Origin: Pseudarthrobacter chlorophenolicus
GTDB taxonomy: Bacteria > Actinomycetota > Actinomycetes > Actinomycetales > Micrococcaceae
Assembly (NCBI RefSeq): GCF_000962805.1
Contig: NZ_JZTW01000009.1
Coordinates: 1-64,000 of the forward strand
Reading direction: 5' to 3'
Length of the DNA stretch: 64,000 nt
Under the pieces are notes generated by a model. The model did not search any database. It was not told the origin of the DNA and worked only from the letters and a program-made list of their open reading frames with translations. Made by a program: the position numbers and the translations under genes. Positions 8,024-15,687 of this stretch are shown here, one piece after another (within the stretch, counting starts at the first letter, position 1; every line of letters begins with the position of its first letter).

Positions 8024-8042
8024 GTATTGGTCATGACAGTAC
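8024..8042. promoter_or_regulatory. Candidate operator between EamA and CGNR genes
   Basis: Within the 71-bp divergent gap, GTAtTG and CAgTAC half-sites flank a 7-bp centre (8024-8042), overlapping an 8-bp perfect palindrome GTCATGAC (8030-8037). A second short palindrome, CTCCTG-t-CAGGAG, lies at 8002-8014. Either could bind the neighbouring regulator; this is inference from position and symmetry only. Confidence 0.35.
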
Positions 8043-8066
8043 GCTTCGGCGCTGTAAGGAGTCAAG

Positions 8067-8612
8067 ATGGTATTTGCCCCTGACACTGAGGTTGCGCTGC
8101 GCAGCGTGGTCAACCTCATCAATTCCGGTGCCAACGGACGCGAGGACCTGGAGTCCCAACGGGATCTGGACAGGTTCCTGGCGGCCGAGCAGTTTTCAGG
8201 CTCCAGGGTGCGGGATGAGGCGGAGCTGGCCAGCGTCCGGCGGTTGCGCGGCGAACTGGCCGGGGCCTGGGTGGCGGGGGAAGACCGCGCGGTGGAGACC
8301 ATCAACCGCCTGCTCCGCGACGCCAACGCGCTCCCCCAGCTGGTGCGGCACGATGGCTGGGACTGGCATCTGCACGCCACCACACCCGAGGCCCCGCTCG
8401 CGGACCGGATCAGCACGGAGGCGGCAATGGCGCTGGCGGATGTGGTGCGCAGCAAGGAGATGGACCGGCTGCGCGTCTGCGAGGCCGAGGACTGCGACGC
8501 GGCGGTACTGGACCTCAGCCGAAACCGGTCAAAGCGGTACTGCGATACAGGCAACTGCGCCAACCGGGCGCATGTGGCGGCCTACCGGGCACGCCAGGCG
8601 GCGGCGGGCTAG
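8067..8612 (+). CDS. CGNR zinc-finger (ABATE domain) transcriptional regulator
   Basis: A 181-aa protein with an N-terminal ABATE-like helical domain (about residues 1-125) and a C-terminal CGNR zinc finger: CEAEDC...RYCDTGNCANRAHVAAYRAR. The CGNR tetrad reads CANR, with the four Cys ligands in place. The family is thought to regulate adjacent genes in response to a small ligand. GTAAGGAG precedes the ATG. Divergence from the EamA transporter suggests a repressor-exporter pair. Its 3' end overlaps the convergent gene by 4 bp. Confidence 0.88.
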   Translation: MVFAPDTEVALRSVVNLINSGANGREDLESQRDLDRFLAAEQFSGSRVRDEAELASVRRLRGELAGAWVAGEDRAVETINRLLRDANALPQLVRHDGWDWHLHATTPEAPLADRISTEAAMALADVVRSKEMDRLRVCEAEDCDAAVLDLSRNRSKRYCDTGNCANRAHVAAYRARQAAAG

Positions 8613-8977
8613 CGGCCCGCCGAACCTTCAGTGCCGCCGTCGTGGTCCTGCTGCCCGGGCGAGCCGGAGGCACTGGTTCCACCGAAGCCGTGGGACGTGT
8701 TCTTGGCCGAGCTGAGGTTGACGCCGGATCCCTTGCCCAGGTGCTCGGCGTTCTCCTTGTAGCTCATCGACAGCATGGCCGCAATCACCAGGGTGACAAT
8801 GAAGGCGATGCCGGCAGCCGTGAAGGCGAGGTCGAATCGCGGAGCGCGGGCACTGCCGCCGGAAGCGAAAATCACCACGGCGAAGAAGGCCACAACAGCC
8901 CAGAACGCGGAGAACATCAGCGGGCCCTTCACAGAGGTCCGCAGGTTGCGCGGTTTTCCCTGGTGCTGGTCTGCCAC
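8609..8977 (-). CDS. Two-TM membrane protein, unknown function
   Basis: A 122-aa protein with a basic N-terminus, two hydrophobic segments (about residues 20-40 and 50-70) and a Gly/Ser/Asp-rich hydrophilic tail. No family is recognised with confidence; similar small membrane proteins of this layout are common in Micrococcaceae. It lies downstream of another membrane protein gene on the same strand (gap 101 bp containing a strong stem-loop). Confidence 0.7.
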   Translation of the reverse strand: MADQHQGKPRNLRTSVKGPLMFSAFWAVVAFFAVVIFASGGSARAPRFDLAFTAAGIAFIVTLVIAAMLSMSYKENAEHLGKGSGVNLSSAKNTSHGFGGTSASGSPGQQDHDGGTEGSAGR

Positions 8978-9031
8978 GGTAAGTCCTCCCTGCGGGCGGC
9001 ATGGATGGCCGGCCCGGTGTACGTTGTGGGT

Positions 9032-9070
9032 GGTCCCGGCGAAATTTCTACAGCGAGTAGAACCGGGACC
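9032..9070. other. Stem-loop between two membrane-protein genes
   Basis: Outer arms GGTCCCGG (9032-9039) and CCGGGACC (9063-9070) enclose inner arms TTCTAC (9046-9051) and GTAGAA (9057-9062). Together they form a 14-bp helix with a 6-nt one-sided bulge and a 5-nt loop. It lies just after the stop of the 9079-9669 gene and 55 bp before the start of the next one. It may act as a terminator or mRNA processing/stability element; no T-run is present. Confidence 0.6.
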
Positions 9071-9078
9071 TTCCTAGT

Positions 9079-9669
9079 TTACGGCTTCGCGGCCGTACTG
9101 CGGGAATCGTGCCTGAGCGTCAGCCCGGACAATGCCCACAGCACACCGAGAATGATGGCCCCGCCGCCGGCCACGCCCAGCAGGGCGTGCGCACCGAGGC
9201 TGATGAAGAACGGCAGGATCGCCGCCGTTCCGAGGCTGATGAGTCCAGAGGTGATCCAGTCCCGGGCCAGGACGTGCCGGCCCCGGTTCCGGAGACCGCA
9301 CGCCAGCTCCAGGGCTCCGGCGACGCCGAGCCCCAGCGCCGCGATGACACCGAACAGAAGGTCACTGTGCAGCAGGAGCACCGCGAATCCTGCTCCCGCC
9401 AATACCGATCCGGCAGCCGAGAGTATCTTCCCGGCCACAGAGTCGCGCCCGAATCCGGTGGCCGGGATACCCCAGAGGGTGACGGCACCGATGGCCAGGA
9501 GGTACAGGCCGCCGGCCCAGCCCATGGCTTCCACGGAGGGCGTGGCCCAGAAGATCGTTACGGCTCCGAACACCAGCGAGGCAGCGGAGCGCAGCAGGAC
9601 CGGCTTCCACAGGTCGGTGCGGGGGGCGGTTCCGTGGGCGGCGCCTGCGGGCGTCAAGGGTTGTGTCAC
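9079..9669 (-). CDS. HdeD/DUF308-like membrane protein
   Basis: A 196-aa protein with about six hydrophobic segments and little soluble sequence. The pattern of short helices with GLYLLAIGAVTLWG and ALGLGVAGALELACG resembles the HdeD/DUF308 group; assignment is by hydrophobic pattern, not by a motif. The role is unknown. It lies 27 bp downstream of the MATE transporter gene on the same strand and may share its transcript. Confidence 0.65.
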   Translation of the reverse strand: MTQPLTPAGAAHGTAPRTDLWKPVLLRSAASLVFGAVTIFWATPSVEAMGWAGGLYLLAIGAVTLWGIPATGFGRDSVAGKILSAAGSVLAGAGFAVLLLHSDLLFGVIAALGLGVAGALELACGLRNRGRHVLARDWITSGLISLGTAAILPFFISLGAHALLGVAGGGAIILGVLWALSGLTLRHDSRSTAAKP

Positions 9670-9695
9670 GGCTCCAGTTTAGTTGCGCGCCCCGG

Positions 9696-11048
9696 TTAGG
9701 CCGAACCCAGCACCATCCACCTGTCACTCCGGGCGCGCAGGCCCAGGGTGAGCGCCCGTGCGGCCATGTATCCGATGGCGAATGCTGCCCAGAGCCAGCC
9801 GAGTCCCGCAATCCCTGAGGCCCCGGAAAACGCAACAGCCGCCAGCAGTGGGGCATACACGGCAACATTCAGCAGGCCGGCCAGGGCCAGGTAGCGGGCA
9901 TCCCCGGCCCCGATAAGCACGCCATCCAGCACGAAGACGTATCCGGCAATGGGCTGGCTGGCGGCCAGGATCCACAGGGCGACGGCCAAAGCGGCTTGCA
10001 CTTCCCGGTCCGGGGTAAAGAGGGCGCCGGCCCATGGTGCCGCCACCGCGAGGAGCAGCCCCGTGACCACGCCAAAGCCGATGCCCCACCGGATCATGGT
10101 GGTTGTCAGCAGCCGTGCCCGGGCCGCGTTGGATCCGCCCAGCTCCTTGCCGATCAGTGCCTGCGCCGCGATGGCCAGGGCATCCAGGGCGAATGCCAGG
10201 AAGGAAAAGATGGTCATGGCGAGCTGGTGTGCCGCCAGGTTGACGGCGCCTTGGCCGGTCACCACCAGGACCGTCACCAGGATTGCGGCCCGCAGGCTGA
10301 GGGTGCGCAGCATCAGCCAGGATCCCACCCGGGTCATGCTGCGGATGCCGTGCCAGCTGGGCAACAGAGACACGCCATGCCGGAGGGCGTTGCGCCGCAC
10401 CATCAGCACGTAGACAGCCGCCATGCCCCATTGCGCCACACTGGTGCCCACGGCGGAGCCGGTGACGGACCAGTTGAGTCCGTAGACCAGCCAAAGGTTC
10501 AGGACGATGTTCAGCCCGAAACCGGCGGTGGCCACCACCAGCGGTGTGCGGGTGTCCTGGAGTCCGCGGAGCACACCGGTCCCGGCAAAGACCAGCAGCA
10601 TCGCCACAAGTCCCGGCATGGACCAGCGAAGGTAGTCGACGGCGAAGGCGCGCACCTCGCCTTCTGCGCCCATGAGCCCGATCAGCGGTTCTGCTGCCAC
10701 AAAGCCTGCCGCCGCCAGGACGACGCCCAGCAGCAGGGCCAGCCAGACGCCGTCGCGCCCTGCGGCCAGGGCTTTGCCGAGCTGGCCATCGCCGATGGCC
10801 CGGGCCACCGCTGGGGTGGTGGAGTAGGCGAGGAAGACCATCAGTCCGACGACGGTGTGCAGCACGGCCGATGCCAGCCCCACACCTGCCAATTGGGCCA
10901 CGCCCAGATGTCCCACAATTGCAGAGTCCGCCAGCAGGAACAGTGGTTCGGCGACGAGTGCACCGAACGCGGGGACAGCGAGACGGAGGATCTCGCGGGC
11001 ATTGCCCCGGCGCGACGCTAGAGGCGCGGAGGTGGAGGGATGGGACAC
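9696..11048 (-). CDS. MATE-family efflux transporter (DinF-like)
   Basis: A 450-aa, roughly twelve-helix transporter made of two homologous halves. The first helix carries ALVAEPLFLLADSAIVGHLG, matching the DinF branch of the MATE family, which exports cationic compounds using Na+ or H+ gradients. A DinF-like gene near rplI and dnaB is common in actinobacteria. It is divergent from doxX, with several palindromes in the shared 192-bp upstream region. Confidence 0.9.
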   Translation of the reverse strand: MSHPSTSAPLASRRGNAREILRLAVPAFGALVAEPLFLLADSAIVGHLGVAQLAGVGLASAVLHTVVGLMVFLAYSTTPAVARAIGDGQLGKALAAGRDGVWLALLLGVVLAAAGFVAAEPLIGLMGAEGEVRAFAVDYLRWSMPGLVAMLLVFAGTGVLRGLQDTRTPLVVATAGFGLNIVLNLWLVYGLNWSVTGSAVGTSVAQWGMAAVYVLMVRRNALRHGVSLLPSWHGIRSMTRVGSWLMLRTLSLRAAILVTVLVVTGQGAVNLAAHQLAMTIFSFLAFALDALAIAAQALIGKELGGSNAARARLLTTTMIRWGIGFGVVTGLLLAVAAPWAGALFTPDREVQAALAVALWILAASQPIAGYVFVLDGVLIGAGDARYLALAGLLNVAVYAPLLAAVAFSGASGIAGLGWLWAAFAIGYMAARALTLGLRARSDRWMVLGSA

Positions 11049-11089
11049 CGTGCCAGCTTAACGGCCATAGAGCGGGGAGGCGGCTGACT

Positions 11090-11151
11090 GTGACGTCACG
11101 GTCATGACATGTCCCACAGAACGCTTCGATTAGTTGACTCTTCAACCAATC
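11090..11151. promoter_or_regulatory. Palindrome cluster between MATE and DoxX genes
   Basis: Three symmetrical sites lie in the divergent gap: GTGACGTCAC (11090-11099), GTCATGAC (11101-11108), and an imperfect repeat GATTAGTTGA (11128-11137) with TCAACCAATC (11142-11151) across a 4-bp spacer and one mismatch. The last resembles operators of MarR or related redox-sensing regulators that control DoxX-type genes. No such regulator is encoded nearby, so it would act in trans. Confidence 0.5.
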
Positions 11152-11240
11152 CTGCGAAACACTGGAAGGGTTCAACGCTGCGATCCGGCCCCTGCTTGCA
11201 TGTGTCCAGCTCCGACCGATATCCGAAACGGTGAAACCCC

Positions 11241-11675
11241 ATGAACCAGTCCCGCCTGACCACCACCGCCATCACAGCCCTCCGGATTGTCCTGGGCTTC
11301 CTCTTCGCAGCCCACGGCTGGCAGAAGTTCAACGAATGGACCATCGCCGGCACCCAGGCGTCTTTCGCCAAGATGGGCGTGCCCGCAGCCGACGTCATGG
11401 CCCCGGCCGTTGCCGTCCTTGAACTCGCCGGCGGCATCGCCCTGATCCTGGGCATCCTGACCCGCGTGGTGGCCGCCCTCCTGGCCCTCGACATGCTGGG
11501 CGCCCTCTTCCTGGTGCACGCTTCCGCCGGGGTTTTCGCTGCCAACGGCGGCTACGAGCTGGTGCTGCTCCTCGCGGCGGCGGCGTTCGCCCTGGCCCTC
11601 ACCGGCGCCGGCCGCGTTTCCGTGGACCGCGCCCCCTTCGGACGCCGGAACTCCAAGCTGGCAGTCCTGGCCTAA
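11241..11675 (+). CDS. DoxX family membrane protein
   Basis: A 144-aa protein with four predicted helices and the family signature LRIVLGFLFAAHGWQKF near the N-terminus, followed by a conserved GGIALILGILTR segment. DoxX proteins are integral membrane proteins linked to thiol/oxidative stress or quinone-related functions; the exact reaction is not established for this branch. It stands alone between a divergent MATE gene and a strong terminator. Confidence 0.9.
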   Translation: MNQSRLTTTAITALRIVLGFLFAAHGWQKFNEWTIAGTQASFAKMGVPAADVMAPAVAVLELAGGIALILGILTRVVAALLALDMLGALFLVHASAGVFAANGGYELVLLLAAAAFALALTGAGRVSVDRAPFGRRNSKLAVLA

Positions 11676-11686
11676 GCCAAAACGCC

Positions 11687-11724
11687 CGACGGCGGCCGCG
11701 CACCCCGGTGCGTGGCCGCCGTCG
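11687..11724 (+). terminator. Hairpin terminator after doxX
   Basis: GC-rich arms at 11687-11704 and 11707-11724 pair over about 17 bp with one mismatch, followed by TGGTTTAA. It begins 11 bp after the doxX stop. Confidence 0.75.
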
Positions 11725-11744
11725 TGGTTTAACTCCACCCGGGA

Positions 11745-11800
11745 CGCTGGAACGGTGCGAATTCGCTGTTCCGCTACAGCGATCTGGCGCCGTTCCAGCG
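11745..11800. repeat. Nested palindromic intergenic element
   Basis: Outer arms CGCTGGAACGG (11745-11755) and CCGTTCCAGCG (11790-11800) match perfectly over 11 bp. Inside are TCGCTGT (11763-11769) and ACAGCGA (11776-11782), a perfect 7-bp pair with a 6-nt loop. The words GCGA, CGCTG and GTTCC recur through 11810. It is non-coding, lies between the doxX terminator and the thioesterase gene, and looks like a dispersed REP/MITE-like element; copy number elsewhere is unknown. Confidence 0.55.
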
Positions 11801-11881
11801 ATTTCGCGAAGTTACGGCCCGTCACACGTCTCTTGCGGCTAACGCTGGGGGCCGAACCGGCCGGTAACCGGGAGCCTCAGT

Positions 11882-12865
11882 ATGATCGGCAGCATGACTG
11901 AGACCGGCACGCCCAACTCCGTGACCCTCCGCTTCCTGGCGGCACCCACCGACGTTGGCCACAGCGGCTCCGTGGACGCCGGGACAGTGCTGGAGTGGGT
12001 GGACAAGGCCGCCTACGCCGCCGCTGTAGGGTGGGCAAAGTCCTACTGCGTCACGGCCTACGTGGGCAACATCCACTTCGCGGACCCTGTGAACAGCGGC
12101 GACATGGTGGAGGTGGAGGCCACCATCGTCTACACCGGCCGGTCCTCCATGCATATCCGCACCGTAGTCTCCTCCAGCGACCCCAAGGGCGGCCCCGCCA
12201 CCATGCGCAGCCAGTGCATGGTGATCTTCGTGGCGGTGGGCGAGGACGGCAAGCCCACCCCCGTCAAGCAGTTTGAGCCTGTCGGTGACGCAGAGATCGA
12301 ACAGCGCGACCACGCCCTGGCCCGGATCAAGGTCCGGGAACAGATCGTCGAAGCTATGAACCATCAGGAATATACAGATGCCGGCACTGCCGAGCGGGTG
12401 ACGCTTCGGTTCATGGCGGCGCCCACCGATGTGAACTGGGGCGGCAAGGTCCACGGCGGAATTGTCATGAAATGGATCGACGAGGCCGCGTACGTCTGCG
12501 CGTCGCGCTACTGCGGCCAGGATACGGTGGCAGTGTTTTCCGGCGGGGTGCGCTTCTACCGGCCCCTCCTGATCGGGCACGTAGTGGAAGTGGAGGCCCG
12601 CCTCGTCTACACCGGCACCAAGGGGATGCACATCGCCGTCCACGTCCGCTCCGGCGATCCCAAAGGCCGTGAACTGAACCTCACCACGTACTGCCTCACG
12701 GTCATGGTGGCGCGCGACGGCGGAGGCAACTCAGTGCCTATCCCGGCGTGGGTGCCGGTCAGCGACGAAGACAAGCGGCTTCACGCCCACGCGCGGGAAC
12801 TGCTGGAGATCAGGGGCACGGCGCCTGGGAACCGGCTGCCGAACCACCTTCTGGCCGGGGACTGA
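11882..12865 (+). CDS. Acyl-CoA thioesterase with two hotdog domains
   Basis: A 327-aa protein made of two similar YciA/BACH-type hotdog domains (about residues 12-150 and 165-300), each with the sequence RFxAAPTDV...D..AY. The second copy keeps DVNWGGKVHGG and WIDEAAY; the first has DVGHSGSVDAG and WVDKAAY, so active-site residues may be split between the halves as in vertebrate ACOT7. It would hydrolyse acyl-CoA to free acid and CoA in the cytoplasm. GGGAG lies 7 nt before the ATG at 11882; an ATG at 11894 is an alternative. Confidence 0.88.
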   Translation: MIGSMTETGTPNSVTLRFLAAPTDVGHSGSVDAGTVLEWVDKAAYAAAVGWAKSYCVTAYVGNIHFADPVNSGDMVEVEATIVYTGRSSMHIRTVVSSSDPKGGPATMRSQCMVIFVAVGEDGKPTPVKQFEPVGDAEIEQRDHALARIKVREQIVEAMNHQEYTDAGTAERVTLRFMAAPTDVNWGGKVHGGIVMKWIDEAAYVCASRYCGQDTVAVFSGGVRFYRPLLIGHVVEVEARLVYTGTKGMHIAVHVRSGDPKGRELNLTTYCLTVMVARDGGGNSVPIPAWVPVSDEDKRLHAHARELLEIRGTAPGNRLPNHLLAGD

Positions 12866-12893
12866 CCCTGGGCGGGCCGCTCCGGCGTCGGGC

Positions 12894-14279
12894 CTAGAAG
12901 CCTCCGCCTCCGCCGGCGTCACCGGCCATGTTGGCGAACCGGGAGTAGTGGCCCTGGAACGCCACCACAATGTCCTTGGTGGGACCGTTGCGGTGCTTGG
13001 CGATCAGGATGTCGGCCTCACCGGCGCGCGGGGATTCCTTGTCGTAGACGTCCTCACGGTGCAGCAGGATGACCATGTCCGCGTCCTGCTCGATGGAGCC
13101 GGATTCGCGCAGGTCGGAGACCATGGGCCGCTTGTCCTGGCGCTGCTCGGATCCACGGTTCAGCTGGGACAGAGCAATCACCGGAACCTGGAGTTCCTTG
13201 GCCAGGAGCTTGAGTGCACGGGAGAACTCGGAAACTTCCTGCTGGCGCGACTCAACTTTCTTGCCGGAACTCATGAGCTGCAGGTAGTCCAGGATCACGA
13301 GCTTAAGGTCATGCTGCTGCTTCAGGCGGCGGCACTTGGCGCGGATCTCCATGAGGGACATGTTGGGGCTGTCATCGATGAACAGCGGAGCGTCGTTCAT
13401 GCGGCCCATGGTGGTGGCGATCTTGGACCACTGTTCGTCCTTGATGGTGCCCTTGCGGAGGTCCTGCAGGCCGATGGTGGCCTCGGCCGAGAGGAGGCGC
13501 ATGGCAATCTCGTTCCGGCCCATTTCCAGGGAGAACATGACGGTGGCCAGGTTGTTCTTGATGGCGGCCGAGCGGGCGAAGTCCAGCGCGAAGGTGGACT
13601 TGCCCACCGCGGGACGGGCGGCGATGACGATCATCTGGCCCGGATGCAGGCCGTGGGTAAGTTCGTCGAGCTCATAGAAGCCGGTGGGCACACCCACCAT
13701 GCCTTCGCCGCGGTGGCCGGAAGCCTCGATCTCGTCCACGGTGGATTCCATGACGTCCTTGAGGACCACGTAATCTTCCGCCGTGCGGCGCTCGGCAACG
13801 GCGTAGACCTCTGCTTGGGCCTGGTTGACCAGGTCCTCCACTTCGCCGTCAGAGCCGTAGCCCAGCTGGACGATCTTGGTCCCGGCGTTGACGAGGCGGC
13901 GCAGCACCGCGCGTTCGGCAACGATTTCGGCGTAGTAGCCGGCGTTGGCTGCCGTGGGTACAGTCTGGATCAGCTCGTGCAGGTACGCGGGTCCACCGAT
14001 CCTGTTGATCTCGGCCCGCTTGGTCAGCTCGTCGGAGACTGTGACGGCGTCCGCGGGCTCACCGCGGCCGTAAAGATCGATGATTGCTTCGTAAATGGTT
14101 TCATGGGCGGGGCGGTAGAAGTCCTGGCCGCGAAGGATTTCCACGACGTCCGCGATGGCATCCTTGGACAGCATCATGCCGCCCAGGACGGACTGTTCAG
14201 CCGGGATGTCCTGCGGAGGCTTTCGGCTCGCGTCTGATCCGCGGGTGGTTTCGACCTCGTCCAGATGCGCGATTGACAA
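12894..14279 (-). CDS. dnaB: Replicative DNA helicase DnaB
   Basis: A 461-aa hexameric 5'-3' helicase of the replication fork. The N-terminal domain begins PPQDIPAEQSVLGGMMLS; the RecA-like domain carries Walker A RPAVGKST and the motif VILDYLQLM. No intein interrupts it. I place the start at a TTG (14277-14279) giving (M)SIAHLDEVETT, because GGAGG lies 9 nt upstream and this N-terminus fits the family; an upstream ATG at 14369 would add 30 residues of poor quality. Its upstream region is rich in DnaA-box-like motifs. Confidence 0.95.
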   Translation of the reverse strand: MSIAHLDEVETTRGSDASRKPPQDIPAEQSVLGGMMLSKDAIADVVEILRGQDFYRPAHETIYEAIIDLYGRGEPADAVTVSDELTKRAEINRIGGPAYLHELIQTVPTAANAGYYAEIVAERAVLRRLVNAGTKIVQLGYGSDGEVEDLVNQAQAEVYAVAERRTAEDYVVLKDVMESTVDEIEASGHRGEGMVGVPTGFYELDELTHGLHPGQMIVIAARPAVGKSTFALDFARSAAIKNNLATVMFSLEMGRNEIAMRLLSAEATIGLQDLRKGTIKDEQWSKIATTMGRMNDAPLFIDDSPNMSLMEIRAKCRRLKQQHDLKLVILDYLQLMSSGKKVESRQQEVSEFSRALKLLAKELQVPVIALSQLNRGSEQRQDKRPMVSDLRESGSIEQDADMVILLHREDVYDKESPRAGEADILIAKHRNGPTKDIVVAFQGHYSRFANMAGDAGGGGGF

Positions 14280-14936
14280 AGCTGCCGTCCTCCATAGTTG
14301 CCGGGCCCGCCCGGTGGTTGCCGTCCTGCATAGGCTTCGCCGGAAATCCGGGTTCCGCCACCTGTCCAATGTCTACCGGCAGGGTCCGACACTGCGGCCG
14401 GCCCGGCCCCAGACCGCACTTGTGCACAGGAGTTATCCCCAAATCCACAGGTTTTCCACAGGGACCCCTCCCCCGGGGTTTACCGCTGCTGTCCGGCCTG
14501 CGTTCCATGCAGGTCCGCGGGCCGCAATTGATCCCCGGAACAGGTACCCCGCCACGCTAGCGGCCTCCGGCTCCACCGCAAAGTCCACCGCCGTGAATGC
14601 CTGTGGATAACCTGTGCACTAACCGGCATAGCTTGTGCACAGCCTGTGTGGAAAGTTGTGGAAAAGAAAAAAGTTTGACCCTAGTCATGGCTCTGACCTG
14701 CGAAAACTCGCCGTGAAACATGTGGAGCAAATATTTCTTCTGTGGAATTTCATCCACAGCGGCGTGTCGGGACATGCCGCTCCTGCGCGTGTTGCCGGCA
14801 TCCGTGATACAGCTCATCCAGGCCTGGGGACGGCTGTCATATTCCCTCGAAGGACTGTCCGGCCACTCGGTGGACCGAGCATGCAACGCGGTGAATATTG
14901 CTGTGGATAACCCGGATCTGCCCTAAGCTCGTAGGT
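14280..14936. other. Gene-free region with DnaA-box-like cluster upstream of dnaB
   Basis: No convincing gene lies in these 657 bp. Two exact DnaA boxes (TGTGGATAA, 14602-14610 and 14902-14910) and four with one mismatch (TTATCCCCA 14433-14441, TTTTCCACA 14452-14460, TGTGGAAAA 14657-14665, TCATCCACA 14750-14758) cluster within 480 bp. Further GTGCAC- and GTGGA-type words and an A-rich tract (14661-14672) lie among them. The region could bind DnaA to control dnaB or titrate DnaA. It is unlikely to be oriC itself, as dnaA and dnaN are absent. Confidence 0.6.
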
Positions 14937-15080
14937 ATGGCCGAACTATTCCTGGTTCTGTTGCCTGCGACAGTCCTGGTGCTGATGATGCGGGGTCTTG
15001 CAACGGCCGCCGGCCCCGGGTCAATTCCACAGCGATCCCGGCCACGTCCGCAGCAGCAGGTAGAAAGAGAACGGCTTTAG
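14937..15080 (+). CDS. Possible small membrane protein (47 aa)
   Basis: A short frame starting MAELFLVLLPATVLVLMMRGLA with one hydrophobic segment and a Gln/Arg-rich tail. It ends four bases before the next gene, which also starts with a membrane segment, so translational coupling is possible. The ribosome-binding site is weak. It could be spurious. Confidence 0.4.
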   Translation: MAELFLVLLPATVLVLMMRGLATAAGPGSIPQRSRPRPQQQVERERL

Positions 15081-15084
15081 AACC

Positions 15085-15657
15085 ATGGAATCGCTTGTCA
15101 TCCCCGCCCTCATCCTTGTGGCTGTGGCAGTGGCCGTAGTGCTGGTTTCCCGGGCGCTGGGCAAGAAGAAGGCTGCTCATGACGCCACTCCCCGGCAGGC
15201 CGCACCCGGCGCCGCGGAACTCGCCCGTGCGGCAGCGGCCAAGCTGTCCGAGACCGAACACCGGCGTATCTACGCGCTGATCGCGCAAGGGCAGGCGATG
15301 GCCGCCATCAAGCTGTACTACGAGGCGACCGGGGACGGCCTGCGGGCCTCCCGCGACGCCGTCGGGGCACTGGCCGCCCACCCGCAGCCCTACCGCGGCC
15401 CGGAAGCGCCCGGAAGCGCGCTGGCGGACGACGAGGACGACGAGCCCCAGCGCTTCCCGTACCGTTACCGGGCCATCGCCAGCAAGGGCGATGTGACCCG
15501 TGAAGTCAGCAGCAACATGCTCAATGACGAGATCTACGGCAGGATCCGCACACTGGCCCGCAACGGAGACGCAGAGGCGGCAGCTGTGGCCCTGACGCGC
15601 CACTCCGACATCTCGATGACGCAGGCGCGGGAGTTCATCGAACTCCTCGACGACTAG
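15085..15657 (+). CDS. Membrane-anchored protein with L7/L12-like helical repeats
   Basis: A 190-aa protein: an N-terminal membrane helix (about residues 4-24), a Lys-rich stop-transfer, then two similar helical units. The first, MAAIKLYYEATGDGLRAS, closely resembles the ribosomal L7/L12 C-terminal helix pattern (KIxAIKxxREATGLGLKEA). The second, near the C-terminus, reads RIRTLARNGDAEAAAVAL. An acidic linker (DDEDDE) separates them. It is recognisable as an actinobacterial hypothetical; function unknown. Confidence 0.75.
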   Translation: MESLVIPALILVAVAVAVVLVSRALGKKKAAHDATPRQAAPGAAELARAAAAKLSETEHRRIYALIAQGQAMAAIKLYYEATGDGLRASRDAVGALAAHPQPYRGPEAPGSALADDEDDEPQRFPYRYRAIASKGDVTREVSSNMLNDEIYGRIRTLARNGDAEAAAVALTRHSDISMTQAREFIELLDD

Positions 15658-15687
15658 GGGCGGGCCGGCGGTAAGCTACGCTGCTGG

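Noticed and set aside
7418..8563. 381-aa frame opposite the EamA/CGNR genes
   Set aside because: It spans two real genes in another frame and includes their divergent promoter region; composition is low complexity.
12948..14237. 429-aa frame opposite dnaB
   Set aside because: Its His/Val/Gly-rich translation is typical of a shadow frame; dnaB is unmistakable on the other strand.
14557..14886. 109-aa minus-strand frame in the DnaA-box region
   Set aside because: No ribosome-binding site, no family likeness, and its codons run through the DnaA-box motifs.
14433..14910. Chromosomal origin oriC
   Set aside because: DnaA boxes are present, but dnaA, dnaN and the usual oriC neighbours are not in the window; a regulatory or titration site fits better.
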